DNA of 64,000 nucleotides from Bin5 sp965207495 (GCA_965207495.1 OZ242287.1:3658001-3722000), one strand, 5' to 3'. Positions 1 to 9,334 are shown, numbered from the stretch's first letter. The notes: a model not told the origin generated them from the sequence alone. Numbers and translations: made by a program.

Positions 1-326
1 CCCCAGTAGCTGTCCTTGTGCCATGTCTGCACTTTGCGCCCAGGATAGGTGAAGTGACAGTGGCGGTGTGGGTGTATCGTATAGTCATGCCCGACTACGC
101 TTGTCAGCGCGCCCTGCACCACCGGATTCTGAACGATGTCGCCGACCTCGCTGAAACGCGGCAAAAGATTGTTGCCGGGATTGCCTTCCTTTTCCATTAC
201 TTCTTTCAGCTTGGCGTTCAGCCTCTCATGAAACTCTTTCGGGAAGTCGGTCTGCAGGATCAGGTAGCCGTGCGAGATGAACTGCCTCATCTGGTCGTCA
301 GTCAGGAGATGGTTCGAAACGCTCAT
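1..326 (-). CDS. Phytanoyl-CoA dioxygenase family protein, partial (C-terminus beyond window)
   Basis: The reverse strand reads an open frame from an ATG at 326 to the window edge. It begins MSVSNHLLTDDQMRQF and continues with 'HGYLILQTDFP', a typical PhyH opening. At the cut end is WHKDSYW, which supplies the H-x-D pair of the Fe(II)/2-oxoglutarate facial triad; the distal His and the 2-oxoglutarate Arg lie outside the window. A purine-rich stretch GGGAAGTG just before the ATG acts as ribosome site; an in-frame ATG at 344 is a weaker alternative. The family hydroxylates small molecules using 2-oxoglutarate and oxygen, and the substrate here cannot be told. It lies about 100 bp after another PhyH gene on the same strand, so the two are probably cotranscribed. 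Confidence 0.85.
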   Translation of the reverse strand, partial: MSVSNHLLTDDQMRQFISHGYLILQTDFPKEFHERLNAKLKEVMEKEGNPGNNLLPRFSEVGDIVQNPVVQGALTSVVGHDYTIHPHRHCHFTYPGRKVQTWHKDSYW

Positions 327-425
327 TTCACTTCCCTTTTTCATAGGTTGCAGGCGGGCGAATCAACATTGGAGACTTTGCAAGCACGGAAATTCGAGAC
401 GCCCCGCGTGCAGATGCAGGCCAGA

Positions 426-1187
426 TCAATGCTGCTCGGGCGGCCCGCACCGTCTGCCGTCCTGCAATATGGGAATCGCCTGCCCCCACAGGTCGGTGCC
501 CTCGCGATTCATTATCGGTTCAGCCGAGTACTGTGCCAGGTAACAGCGCCGGATTCCTGGTGTCGTATTCGGGCCGCTCCGGTGAAAAGTGCGGCTGCTG
601 AATACAACGATACTGCCGGCTGGAACGAGAGCCGGGACACCAGGATTGTCTCCCTGGTAGCCAATCTTGTCATTGCTTCCGGCTTCGATTTCGTGATTAT
701 AGAGTTCGTCCGGCGTCATCCCAATCGCAGAATAGGGCAAGACCGATACTGTACCATTCTCAATCGACATTTCGTCTAATGCGCACCAGCACGAGAGATA
801 GGGCCTGTGGTAGTGGCCAACGTAACCTGAGTCCTGATGCCAGCCGAACTTCGTGCCCACTTCGGCGAATTTGACGACGTATTGCTCGTGAAACAAGAAT
901 GCATTCTCACCCAGCGTCGCTCTGCACACGTCCGCCATCAGTTCACCGAACAGGAAGTCCGTGATTGTCGGACTTTCCAAGCCTCGCCGGCTGATAAAGT
1001 AACGCTTCTTGTAGTGATTGATCCCCTGGACGGTCACCCCCTTGGCCTCCATTTCAGCGTCGTACCGGTCAATGTAACGCTGACACTCCTCCCGGAGGCC
1101 TTTCACCTGCTCTACGGGGATGGCATTCTCGAGAAAAAAGTACCCTTCGTTGCGGAATTGCACCCGCTGTTCTTTAGATATGTGCAT
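426..1187 (-). CDS. Phytanoyl-CoA dioxygenase family protein
   Basis: Fe(II)/2-oxoglutarate-dependent oxygenase of the PhyH family, about 253 residues, the usual length. The metal triad is visible as H117-x-D119 in FGWHQDSG and the distal H202 in SSRTFHRSG, followed by Arg residues near 213 that would hold 2-oxoglutarate. I chose the ATG at 1187 because AGAGGA lies just upstream; the frame stays open to an ATG at 1205, but that start has no ribosome site. The gene precedes the partial PhyH at 1-326 on the same strand. The substrate is unknown. In marine and host-associated bacteria this family is often expanded and acts on diverse secondary or host-derived compounds; that is family knowledge, not visible here. 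Confidence 0.9.
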   Translation of the reverse strand: MHISKEQRVQFRNEGYFFLENAIPVEQVKGLREECQRYIDRYDAEMEAKGVTVQGINHYKKRYFISRRGLESPTITDFLFGELMADVCRATLGENAFLFHEQYVVKFAEVGTKFGWHQDSGYVGHYHRPYLSCWCALDEMSIENGTVSVLPYSAIGMTPDELYNHEIEAGSNDKIGYQGDNPGVPALVPAGSIVVFSSRTFHRSGPNTTPGIRRCYLAQYSAEPIMNREGTDLWGQAIPILQDGRRCGPPEQH

Positions 1188-1563
1188 GGAAGTCCTCTGT
1201 CGCAAAATATTGAGACTCCTGACCCGATGCCGAAGGTCCTGCCGAAAGTGGGGGAAAACAAACGTAAACGCTCCGGCGCATGGCGTCCAAGACCCGATTC
1301 GATGGCTGTTCTTCCTGCGTAGTTGCCACTCTGTTCCGGCAGGAATTCCACCTTACGAGTTGCCCTCTCTGCCTCATTTCTTATACATCAGCCCCGACTG
1401 AAAGTCAAGCGGATTTCTGTTCTAGCGTGCATCCCAATTGGAGGTGATCTCACGCATCCCTCTTGCTGCAACCAAGCCACAGTCAGCGCCAGTTCCACTC
1501 TCCTGCAAACCAATCGATGTCACACTATCCTCTTCACTTTCTCCTCTTCACTTTCTCCTTGCA

Positions 1564-1686
1564 TTTGGGCGTTCGGTCCTTCGGCCCTCCCTTGTGCAGG
1601 GGCTGCGCCCCCGCAACGCCCCGCCCGGCCTAGCGACCGATTTCAATCTTCCCCAGCAACGTGTCTAGCCAACAGTATGCCCTCCC
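1564..1686. repeat. Dispersed intergenic repeat, copy 1
   Basis: This stretch of about 123 bp matches 55195-55320 over its whole length with scattered mismatches, in the same orientation. Shared blocks include GGGCGTTCGG, CTTGTGCAGGGGCTGCG, CCCCCGCAACGCCCCGCCC, TTCCCCAGCA and TGTCTAGCC. Within it are a GGGGC/GCCCC hairpin and a CCTTCGG hairpin. No convincing reading frame covers it. The rest of the gap 1188-1999 shows no gene. Confidence 0.8.
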
Positions 1687-1894
1687 AATCGGTCCGGTCG
1701 GGAAAGGCCTTGTGCCTGCCTTCGCGCGCATCACCCATCGTCGTGGCCATCCTCCAGAGGCTCCGGTAAGGCCGGGCCTGGCGCTTGCCCTGTGTCTCGC
1801 CAAGTACCGGTTGACAGTTTCTGCCACCGCCGGCATTATCTCGCAGCGAGACTGGTACCACCCCAAATCTGGGATGCCCCAATTTCGCGCCAAT

Positions 1895-1924
1895 TTGCCT
1901 TGCCCTGGGATTCTAAGCTATACT
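1895..1924 (+). promoter_or_regulatory. Candidate sigma-70 promoter for the ABC exporter pair
   Basis: TTGCCT at 1895 and TATACT at 1919 are 18 bp apart and point toward the gene starting at 2000. A second candidate lies upstream, TTGACA at 1811 with CATTAT 17 bp later at 1834. Either would give a short leader. Confidence 0.4.
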
Positions 1925-1999
1925 CTCGAAACCGCTTTAGTATGCTGGCGTGACATCAGTCGCCGCCGGCCGAAATGAAATTCCCAAGAACTTCTGCCT

Positions 2000-3859
2000 A
2001 TGAGTGGATTAGCCAGGGTCATTCGCTATCTGCGCCCCTATCTTTGGATGACAGTGCTGGGCATCGTCACGACGATTCTGCCGGTGCTGATGGAACTGGT
2101 GACGCCGCGCATGGTCCAGTTCATCATCGACCAGGGCATTCGTGCCGGCGACATGACGGCCGTTTGGCAAGGCAGCGGGATCATGATGCTGGCCGCGATT
2201 CTCGGCGCCGGAACCACAATCGGCCAGGGCATCGCACGCGCCCAGCTTTCGCAAGGCATCGCCTTCGACCTGCGAAACGACCTCTTCCGCCACATCCAGC
2301 GCTTCTCCTTCGCCAACCTGGACCGCATGCAGACTGGTCAGCTCATGACCCGTGTCTCCAGCGATGTCGACGTTGCGCGCATGTTTCTCAGCGCCGGCAT
2401 GGCGCTACTGTTGCGAACGCTGCTGATGGTCATCGGCAGCCTGGCCATGATGCTTGTCATCGACTGGCGACTCGGCCTGATCATGGTCACGATGCTCGTA
2501 ATTTCGGGGACAGTAATATTCTGGTTCCTGCGTGTCGTGGGCCCTCTGTTTACGATCGTACAACAGAAGCTGGGCAAGATGAATACTTTGGTCCAGGAAA
2601 ACCTTGCCGGTGTGCATGTAGTCAAGGCTTTTGTCCGGGAACAGCATGAAATCGAGAGCTTTAGCCGCGACAACGTCGACTATATGGAGCAGAACATCGA
2701 AGTGGGCAGATATCTGGCACTGGTGATGCCGGTGCTGCTGGTTCTGACGAATCTGGGTGCAACGATCGCAATCTGGCGTGGTGGCGTCGACGTCATCGGT
2801 GGACGTCTCACTATCGGCGAACTGGTCGCCTTCAGCAACTACATGTTGATAGGAATGTCGCCACTGCTGCTTCTGAGCAACATCCTGTCGATGATCTCAC
2901 GCGCCGAAGCGTCGTCAAAGCGCGTTGTTGAGGTCCTGGATACAGAGCCCGCCATCCAGTCGCCCCCAACACCGGCTGTCATTGCCGAACCTGGCGGGGA
3001 AATCACTTTTGAAAATGTCTCTTTTCACTATTCCGGTTCACGGATCAGAAGAGGTTTGGAGTCCGCTGACTCCGGCAATGGCCAAGCCCCGGCGCAGAAG
3101 AGCATACCTGACGCGCCGTCTGCGAACGGGCAGCCGCTGACTCGCACGGCAAATGGCAATGTCCGTCCGGTCGGCGAAGAAGTGCTGGATGGAATCTCCC
3201 TGCATGCGGCCGCCGGACAGAAAGTCGCCCTGATGGGTGCAACCGGGGCCGGCAAGAGTACGCTTGTCAATCTCATTCCTCGTTTCTACGATGCCGAAGG
3301 CGGTGTTGTAAAGGTTGATGGCGTGGATGTGCGCAACTGGGAGCCGACCCAGCTGCGAAAGACCATTGGCGTGGTCCTGCAGCAGACGACTCTCTTTGCG
3401 GGAACCGTGCGCGAGAACATTGCCTACGGCCGGCCCGATGCGTCGATGGAAGAAGTCGTCAGCGCGGCAGAGGCCGCGCAGGCCCACGAATTTATTGTGC
3501 AAATGCCAGACCAGTACGAGAGCCTGGTCGAGGCACGCGGCGCCAATCTCTCAGGCGGGCAGAAGCAGCGTATCGCCATCGCTCGCGCCTTGCTTACCAA
3601 ACCATCCGTCCTCATACTCGACGATTCTACCAGCGCCGTTGACCTGGACACCGAGTTGAAGCTGCAGGAGGCGCTGGAAGAGAAGATGAAGGGCACGACA
3701 ACCTTCATCGTTGCTCAGCGGATCAGCAGTGTCGTAGACGCCGATCTCATTCTCGTCCTGGACGACGGGAAGATCGCTGCCAAGGGCACGCATGAGGAAC
3801 TTCTGGCCGGCAGCGAAATCTACCAGGAGATATACTACTCCCAGTTTGAAGAGGCTTGA
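2000..3859 (+). CDS. Heterodimeric ABC exporter, subunit with degenerate ATPase site
   Basis: Half-transporter of 619 residues with six membrane segments (about residues 15-300) followed by a nucleotide-binding domain. Walker A GATGAGKST is at 413-421 and the signature LSGGQKQR at 517-524. The Walker B reads VLILDDST, so D542 stands where the catalytic Glu belongs, and the switch residue is Q573 (IVAQRIS) instead of His. This is the hallmark of the degenerate partner in heterodimeric exporters such as TM287/288 or BmrCD. A polar insert of about 46 residues (347-392) separates the A-loop strand (FENVSFHY) from the Walker A region. The next gene, 52 bp downstream, has a consensus site and is the expected partner. 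Substrate is unknown (drug, lipid or peptide export). There is no clear ribosome site before the ATG. Confidence 0.9.
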   Translation: MSGLARVIRYLRPYLWMTVLGIVTTILPVLMELVTPRMVQFIIDQGIRAGDMTAVWQGSGIMMLAAILGAGTTIGQGIARAQLSQGIAFDLRNDLFRHIQRFSFANLDRMQTGQLMTRVSSDVDVARMFLSAGMALLLRTLLMVIGSLAMMLVIDWRLGLIMVTMLVISGTVIFWFLRVVGPLFTIVQQKLGKMNTLVQENLAGVHVVKAFVREQHEIESFSRDNVDYMEQNIEVGRYLALVMPVLLVLTNLGATIAIWRGGVDVIGGRLTIGELVAFSNYMLIGMSPLLLLSNILSMISRAEASSKRVVEVLDTEPAIQSPPTPAVIAEPGGEITFENVSFHYSGSRIRRGLESADSGNGQAPAQKSIPDAPSANGQPLTRTANGNVRPVGEEVLDGISLHAAAGQKVALMGATGAGKSTLVNLIPRFYDAEGGVVKVDGVDVRNWEPTQLRKTIGVVLQQTTLFAGTVRENIAYGRPDASMEEVVSAAEAAQAHEFIVQMPDQYESLVEARGANLSGGQKQRIAIARALLTKPSVLILDDSTSAVDLDTELKLQEALEEKMKGTTTFIVAQRISSVVDADLILVLDDGKIAAKGTHEELLAGSEIYQEIYYSQFEEA

Positions 3860-3911
3860 GCCGGGCTGAGACCGCTGGCAAGGCCAACAGAACCGCGCGA
3901 ATCTGACTACT

Positions 3912-5840
3912 ATGACTGTTTCCCGACCACCACAACGACAGCCTATGCGCCTCGGGTTTGGCGGCGGCGGCATGCTCACCGGAGAAGCCGCCGGCAATAC
4001 GCGTCACACTCTCATGCGCATGGCCACCTATCTGCGGCCCTATCGACTGCAGCTGCTGGTCGTTGCCCTCTTTGTCACCATCAGCACCGTGCTGAGGCTC
4101 TTCGGCCCCGTTCTGCTTGGCCGTGCTATCGATCTTTATATCCAACCCGGTGACGCCACCGGACTTCGCATCCTGGTTTTTCAGATTATCGCTGTCTACG
4201 TGGGCGCCGGCTGCACATCAGCTGTGCAAGGTCTGATCATGGTTGTGCTGGGACAGCGATTCGTGTCCGACATTCGCGCCGGCCTCTTCAACCATCTGCA
4301 GGAAATGTCGATGGCATTCCACGATCGCAATCAGGTCGGCGATCTGATGAGTCGTATCACCAATGACTCGGAGGCGATAAACCGCACGCTTTCAAATGGC
4401 CTGATCGAGTTTACATCGAACATCCTGCTTCTGGGCGGCACCTTCATCGCCATGTTTTTTCTCAACTGGCAGCTTGCCCTGGCCATGCTCGTCCTGATGC
4501 CGCTGATGTTGATCATCACTGGTGAGGTGACCCGCCGAAGCCGCGCGGCATTTCGCACCGTCCAGCATAATCTCGGCGCACTGAACGCTGTGATGGAGGA
4601 GAACATAACCGGTGCACGCGTGGTGCAGGCATTTGCCCGCGAGAAAGACGTATATGCTACCTTCCACGAGGTTAATTCCAAGTACCGCAAAGCCGGAATG
4701 ACCGCCGATATCATCACCGCGGCTCTCGGTCCGATGTTCACCACCATGATGACCATCACTATCGCGGTGGCCGCCCTCCTGGGTGGCTGGCTGGCGATTG
4801 GGGGGATCCTGGAAGTCGGCGTCCTGGCGACTTTTATCATCTACATCATGAATTTTTTCCGGCCCATGCGCGGCATTGCCATGCTGTATAACCAGTTGCA
4901 GTCGGCCCTGGCTGGCGCGGAGCGCATATTCCAGACATTGGACGTGGAACCCACCGTTACCGACCGGCCGGATGCGCCCCCTCTGGACGAAATAAGGGGT
5001 GAGGTGGAATTCGAGAATGTGAGCTTCAGCTATGATGAGCCTACGGACACGATGCCGACCCCGGACAGTCGCGGAAACGGTCGCAGGCCGGCAGCGTCAG
5101 CCGGAGGGGAAAGTGAGGGTGAGCCAGGACCGGAAGTGGTACTGGAAAACATCAGCCTCCATGCCCGACCCGGCGCCACCATCGCCTTGGTGGGACCAAC
5201 AGGCGCCGGCAAGACGACGATAATCAGTCTGTTGAGCCGCTTCTACGACGTGGACGAAGGCAGCATTCGCATCGACGGCCACGACATCCGTGACATTCAG
5301 CAGGCTTCGCTACGGAAACAGCTCGGCATCGTGCTGCAGGATACCTTCCTCTTCTCCGGCACTGTGCGCGAGAACATCCGTTATGGCCGGCTCGACGCAA
5401 CCGACGAAGAGGTTGTGGCCGCGGCAGAACTGGCAAACGCCGACAGTTTCATTCGATTGCTTCCAGGGGGTTACGGCTCACGAGTCTCGGAGCAGGGGAA
5501 CAACTTCAGTGAGGGTCAGCGCCAGCTTATCGCCATCGCCCGCGCCGTCCTTGCCGATCCTCGCATTCTCATTCTCGATGAAGCAACCAGCAGCGTGGAC
5601 ACTCGAACCGAAGTTCATCTCCAGCAGGCTTTGTTGAGGCTGCTGGAGGGCCGCACAGCCTTTGTAATCGCCCACCGGCTCAGTACGATCCGCAATGCCG
5701 ATGAAGTCCTGGTCGTCAACGACCATAGGATTATCGAGCGCGGCTCACACGAGGAACTGCTGGCGTTGAAGGGCTTCTACCATGACCTGTACACGAGCCA
5801 GTACATGCGGGTCAAGGCCGCAGAACCGGTCCCCGAATGA
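3912..5840 (+). CDS. Heterodimeric ABC exporter, catalytically competent subunit
   Basis: Half-transporter of 642 residues, partner of the preceding gene. It has an N-terminal polar stretch, six membrane segments (about 35-320), then an NBD with Walker A GPTGAGKTT at 428-436, a modified signature FSEGQRQL, Walker B ILILDEATSS with catalytic E557, and switch H588 (VIAHRLST). It also carries a polar, glycine/proline-rich insert (about 378-407) at the same place as its partner, between the A-loop strand FENVSFSY and the Walker A strand. The signature LSGGQ is altered to FSEGQ. In heterodimers the signature of one subunit faces the ATP bound by the other, so this change would fall on the degenerate site held by the partner. 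Substrate cannot be predicted. Confidence 0.9.
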   Translation: MTVSRPPQRQPMRLGFGGGGMLTGEAAGNTRHTLMRMATYLRPYRLQLLVVALFVTISTVLRLFGPVLLGRAIDLYIQPGDATGLRILVFQIIAVYVGAGCTSAVQGLIMVVLGQRFVSDIRAGLFNHLQEMSMAFHDRNQVGDLMSRITNDSEAINRTLSNGLIEFTSNILLLGGTFIAMFFLNWQLALAMLVLMPLMLIITGEVTRRSRAAFRTVQHNLGALNAVMEENITGARVVQAFAREKDVYATFHEVNSKYRKAGMTADIITAALGPMFTTMMTITIAVAALLGGWLAIGGILEVGVLATFIIYIMNFFRPMRGIAMLYNQLQSALAGAERIFQTLDVEPTVTDRPDAPPLDEIRGEVEFENVSFSYDEPTDTMPTPDSRGNGRRPAASAGGESEGEPGPEVVLENISLHARPGATIALVGPTGAGKTTIISLLSRFYDVDEGSIRIDGHDIRDIQQASLRKQLGIVLQDTFLFSGTVRENIRYGRLDATDEEVVAAAELANADSFIRLLPGGYGSRVSEQGNNFSEGQRQLIAIARAVLADPRILILDEATSSVDTRTEVHLQQALLRLLEGRTAFVIAHRLSTIRNADEVLVVNDHRIIERGSHEELLALKGFYHDLYTSQYMRVKAAEPVPE

Positions 5841-5863
5841 CCGGTAGCCAACTGAACTGCAAC

Positions 5864-7078
5864 TCAGGCCACGCGGGCCCCGCTTTCATCGTCAAAGAAG
5901 TGAAGTCCAGAACTGTCAAACTGAACAACAACCTGCTCTCCTACGGCAATCCGGTCCCGGACATCGGCTTGGCCCAGAAAGCGGTGCTCCCCTGACCGGA
6001 AGCCAATGAACTGGATATGCCTACCGTAGTCCGGTTCAACAGACACCACTGTACCCTGCCACAAGTTTGCGCGCGGCCCCGGCCCGCCTTCCACTGACTC
6101 TACCGTCCCTTCATCAACGGTCACTCTCGCCGATTCGGCCGGAATTCCAACAGTCACCCTCTGCCCTGCCCTGAGCGCCTGCAGCTGAGAGGCCTGCGGC
6201 ACGATCCGCAGCCCTTGTCCTGCTTCGATCCCGCCTTCAACCACGACAGCGTCATGTAGAAGACTCATCGGCGGAATCCCCAGAAAGCCGGCCACAAACG
6301 TGTTGGCGGGCTGCCGTCGGACTTCCTCAAACGGGCCAACCTGTTCGATCCGCCCTGCACGCATCACCGCCACCAGGTCGCCCAGGGCCATGGCTTCGGT
6401 CTGGTCGTGCGTCACGTATAGCGCGGTGATGGAGAACCTGCGCAAGAGCCGCTTGATTTCGACACGCGTCTGCGATCGAAGCTTCGCGTCCAGGTTGGAA
6501 AGCGGCTCGTCGAAGAGAAAGACCCTCGGTCTGCGCACGATAGCCCTTGCGATTGCGACCCGCTGCTGCTGTCCTCCCGACAAAGTGCCCGGCTTGCGCT
6601 GCAGCAGTGCGTTGAAGCCTATCCCCATGATTTCCGATGTGACGCGGATCCTTTCTTCGGCCTCGGCGTCAGGCGTTTTGCGGAGGCGGAAAAAGAATGA
6701 CAGGTTGCCGTGACCTTCGAAGTGTGGGTAGAGCGCGTAATTCTGAAAGACCATCCCAATGTAGCGGTCTCTGGGCGGTATGTCCATCATGTTTTGGTCG
6801 TCGTAAAGGAGTTCGCCATCGTAGTCGGCTTCCAACCCGGCAATGACGCGCAGCAAGGTACTCTTTCCGCAGCCCGATGGCCCGAGCACTGCCATCGTAC
6901 GCCCATCGGGGACGGTCAAGTCGACCCGGTCCAGTGCCGCGACGCGACCTGGTTCTTCGTCTTCACCATCGCGAGGCTCCGGGCCGGATGAGCGAAGCCA
7001 AGGTATTGCCCCGCCCTTGCCTGCCCCGAATTGTACGCTGAACTCTTTACTGACCTTGCTAAGATGAATAGTTGCCAA
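5864..7078 (-). CDS. MalK/UgpC-type sugar ABC transporter ATP-binding protein
   Basis: ATPase of 404 residues in the carbohydrate-uptake (CUT1) class. Walker A GPSGCGKST is at 66-74, followed by the signature LSGGQQQR, Walker B VFLFDEPLSNLD and the switch-His region ALYVTHDQTEA. The C-terminal ~150 residues form TOBE-type beta domains with GEHRFLGQADVR. A charged insert of about 30 residues (roughly 17-46) separates the first strand KVSKEFSVQF from VAALDRVDL, longer than in typical MalK proteins. No permease or sugar-binding protein is nearby, so it probably serves permeases encoded elsewhere, as shared MsiK-type ATPases do. It converges on the ABC exporter pair and diverges from the PolX operon. 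Confidence 0.9.
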   Translation of the reverse strand: MATIHLSKVSKEFSVQFGAGKGGAIPWLRSSGPEPRDGEDEEPGRVAALDRVDLTVPDGRTMAVLGPSGCGKSTLLRVIAGLEADYDGELLYDDQNMMDIPPRDRYIGMVFQNYALYPHFEGHGNLSFFFRLRKTPDAEAEERIRVTSEIMGIGFNALLQRKPGTLSGGQQQRVAIARAIVRRPRVFLFDEPLSNLDAKLRSQTRVEIKRLLRRFSITALYVTHDQTEAMALGDLVAVMRAGRIEQVGPFEEVRRQPANTFVAGFLGIPPMSLLHDAVVVEGGIEAGQGLRIVPQASQLQALRAGQRVTVGIPAESARVTVDEGTVESVEGGPGPRANLWQGTVVSVEPDYGRHIQFIGFRSGEHRFLGQADVRDRIAVGEQVVVQFDSSGLHFFDDESGARVA

Positions 7079-7498
7079 ACTGAATTCTGTCCCCGATTTT
7101 GGGAATTGTGATCTTGACGGGCCATTTGGTGTGCAGGCACGACCTGCAGCTTGTATGCCCCCAGCGACTGTGACACGGCCATTCTACTAGCGATAGCCGT
7201 TAAGTGCGAACCTTGCCTGAGGACGGAATCTTTGTCATTTCGACTTGAGATTGGGTGAGTCCGCGTCAACGCCCACGACTTGCAACTTGGCGAAACAAAG
7301 CGGGCCGCCAAATCCCGCGCGGCTCCCTCCACTTTGCGATCGCTTGAAATAGGTGTCTACAGTCACGAGACCGTCGATGGAGTAAGAATTAAAGGGCAGT
7401 ATTATATACTTCATTTGCGTTGATCCAGATGATCAGTGTAACCTAAAAGTTGTGACAAAAACACAGGTAGAGTTGACGCCATAAGGGGAAGATTTTCA
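7079..7498. other. Intergenic region between divergent genes; no gene seen
   Basis: About 420 bp separate two divergent genes, so both promoters should lie here. I see an AT-rich patch near 7385-7415 and a dyad TGATC-CAGAT-GATCA at 7421-7435, a possible operator. No clean promoter pair and no RNA gene were recognised. Confidence 0.4.
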
Positions 7499-9334
7499 GT
7501 GGCCGAAGCGACGAAGGAACGCCAACTTAGCAACAAGCAAGTGGCCGGTGTATTTAAGGCGACCGGCGACCTTCTGCAGATATTGGGGGAGAGCCGTTTT
7601 GTCGTGATCGCCTATCAGAACGCTGCGCGAACCATTGATAGCCTCGAACAGGACGTAAATGAGATTGCCTCCGAAGGCGCTCTGCGGGATCTTCCAAGAG
7701 TTGGAGAGGCGATTGCCGAGAAGATCCAAACGCTTCTGGATACAGGTTCACTGCCATACTATGATGAGCTTGTATCACAAGTGCCCGAAGGCGTTGTGGC
7801 GATGTTGCAAGTGCCGGACGTTGGCCCCAAGACAGTGCAGCGCCTGTGGCGGGAACTTGACATTACCAGTATCGAGGCCTTGAAAAGGTCTGCGGAGGAG
7901 GGCCGGTTACGCGCCCTCAAAGGGTTCGGCGCCAAGACGGAAGAGCGGATCCTGAAGAGCATCGAGCTGCTGCGCAGCCGGTCCGATGATCGGACCCCAA
8001 TTGGTACGTCTCTGCCGCTTGCAGAGAGTATTGCAGAAGGGCTGACAGCAGAGACGGCGGAAGGTGTCTTCGAACGTATTTCTGTAGTAGGAAGCCTGCG
8101 CCGCTGGAGAGAAACAACCGGTGAAATCAAACTGCTGGCCGTCAGCCGATCAGCGGATCAGGCGTTGGATGCCTTTCAGAACTTACCTCAAGTTGCCGAC
8201 GTAGTTGAACGGGGTGCAGACTCGGCGACAGTGGCCCTGGTTGACGGTCCCACTGCTTCATTGCGGCTCGTAGAAAAAGGAAACTGGGGCACGTTTCTGT
8301 GCCTCGCCACGGGCAGCCAGGCCCATCTGGCTGCAATCGATAGCCGCGCCCAAGAACTTGGATGGCGCGTGGGCGACAACGGGCTCGTCGAACTTTCGAA
8401 TAATTCCGCGACTGACGGTGGCTCCCACAACGGGCCCGCGTCGGGTGCCGGTCAACGACTATTTGACAGCGAAGAGTCGCTTTACGAGTTTGTCGGGCTG
8501 CAATGGGTGCCCCCGGAACTGCGGGAAGGCGATGGCGAGACTGATGCAGCCTCGAGCCGCAAACTTCCCGAGCTTGTATGCGCTGCGGACATAAGGGGCG
8601 AGGTGCACGGGCACACTACTTGGAGTGACGGAAAGTCGTCAGTCGCAGAAATGGCCGAAGCGGCACGAAGCAGAGGATATCGGTACTGGGGCGTAACCGA
8701 CCACAGTATTGGGTTGGGCGTTACACGCGGCGTTGACGCAGAGGCTCTCACTGAACAACGCCAAGAGATTGATGCGGTCAACGAGACTTACGCGGCAAAA
8801 GGGATCGACTTCAGGCTCATTCAAGGCACTGAGGTTGAGGTGTTGGGCGACGGAGAGTTGGGTCTTCCCGACGAGGTCCTGGAGACATTAGACGTGGTTG
8901 TTGCCAGTATTCACAGCGGATTGCGGCAGGATCGCCAGCGAATCACCGAACGCTGCTTGAGGGCGGTACACAATCCGCATGTTGATATTTTAGGGCACCC
9001 GACCGGCAGGCTTTTGGGTCGGCGATCGCCTTCAGAAATAGACTTGGAGCAGGTTCTGAGAGCCTGCGCTGAAACAGGCACGGCGGTCGAGATAAACGCT
9101 AATCCTGAGCGGCTGGATCTCTCCGCCGAACATGCGCGCCTTGCCGTGAGCCTGGGCTGTACAATTGTAATCAACAGCGACGCCCACAGAATAGCCCAGC
9201 TGGATCTCATGCGATACGGTATACATACGGCTAGGCGGGCCTGGGTAAGTGCTGAGGAAGTTCTCAATACCAGGCCCCTTGATGAGTTTCTCGCACTGCT
9301 GAAGAGAAATAGAACCGGGAGGAGCAAAAGGTGA
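7499..9334 (+). CDS. PolX-like protein: degenerate DNA polymerase X core fused to an intact PHP domain
   Basis: Bacterial PolX architecture in 611 residues: helix-hairpin-helix motifs (LPRVGEAIAEKI, VPDVGPKTVQRL, LKGFGAKTEERI), a nucleotidyltransferase-like palm (about 195-330) and a C-terminal PHP domain (about 360-600). In PolX enzymes the palm carries R-R-x-x-E-T-x-G-D-I-D; here the same stretch is RRWRETTGEIKLL, with E209 and K211 in place of the two Asp. The third Asp, in the strand 'DLRLV', is S254 (ASLRLV). The PHP metal motif HGH (370-372) and later TDHS, NSDAH and GHPTG are kept. I infer loss of polymerization with retention of a metal-dependent phosphoesterase or 3'-5' exonuclease. 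It starts at GTG with AGGGGAAG 7-8 bp upstream, and its stop overlaps the next start by 4 bp. Confidence 0.88.
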   Translation: MAEATKERQLSNKQVAGVFKATGDLLQILGESRFVVIAYQNAARTIDSLEQDVNEIASEGALRDLPRVGEAIAEKIQTLLDTGSLPYYDELVSQVPEGVVAMLQVPDVGPKTVQRLWRELDITSIEALKRSAEEGRLRALKGFGAKTEERILKSIELLRSRSDDRTPIGTSLPLAESIAEGLTAETAEGVFERISVVGSLRRWRETTGEIKLLAVSRSADQALDAFQNLPQVADVVERGADSATVALVDGPTASLRLVEKGNWGTFLCLATGSQAHLAAIDSRAQELGWRVGDNGLVELSNNSATDGGSHNGPASGAGQRLFDSEESLYEFVGLQWVPPELREGDGETDAASSRKLPELVCAADIRGEVHGHTTWSDGKSSVAEMAEAARSRGYRYWGVTDHSIGLGVTRGVDAEALTEQRQEIDAVNETYAAKGIDFRLIQGTEVEVLGDGELGLPDEVLETLDVVVASIHSGLRQDRQRITERCLRAVHNPHVDILGHPTGRLLGRRSPSEIDLEQVLRACAETGTAVEINANPERLDLSAEHARLAVSLGCTIVINSDAHRIAQLDLMRYGIHTARRAWVSAEEVLNTRPLDEFLALLKRNRTGRSKR

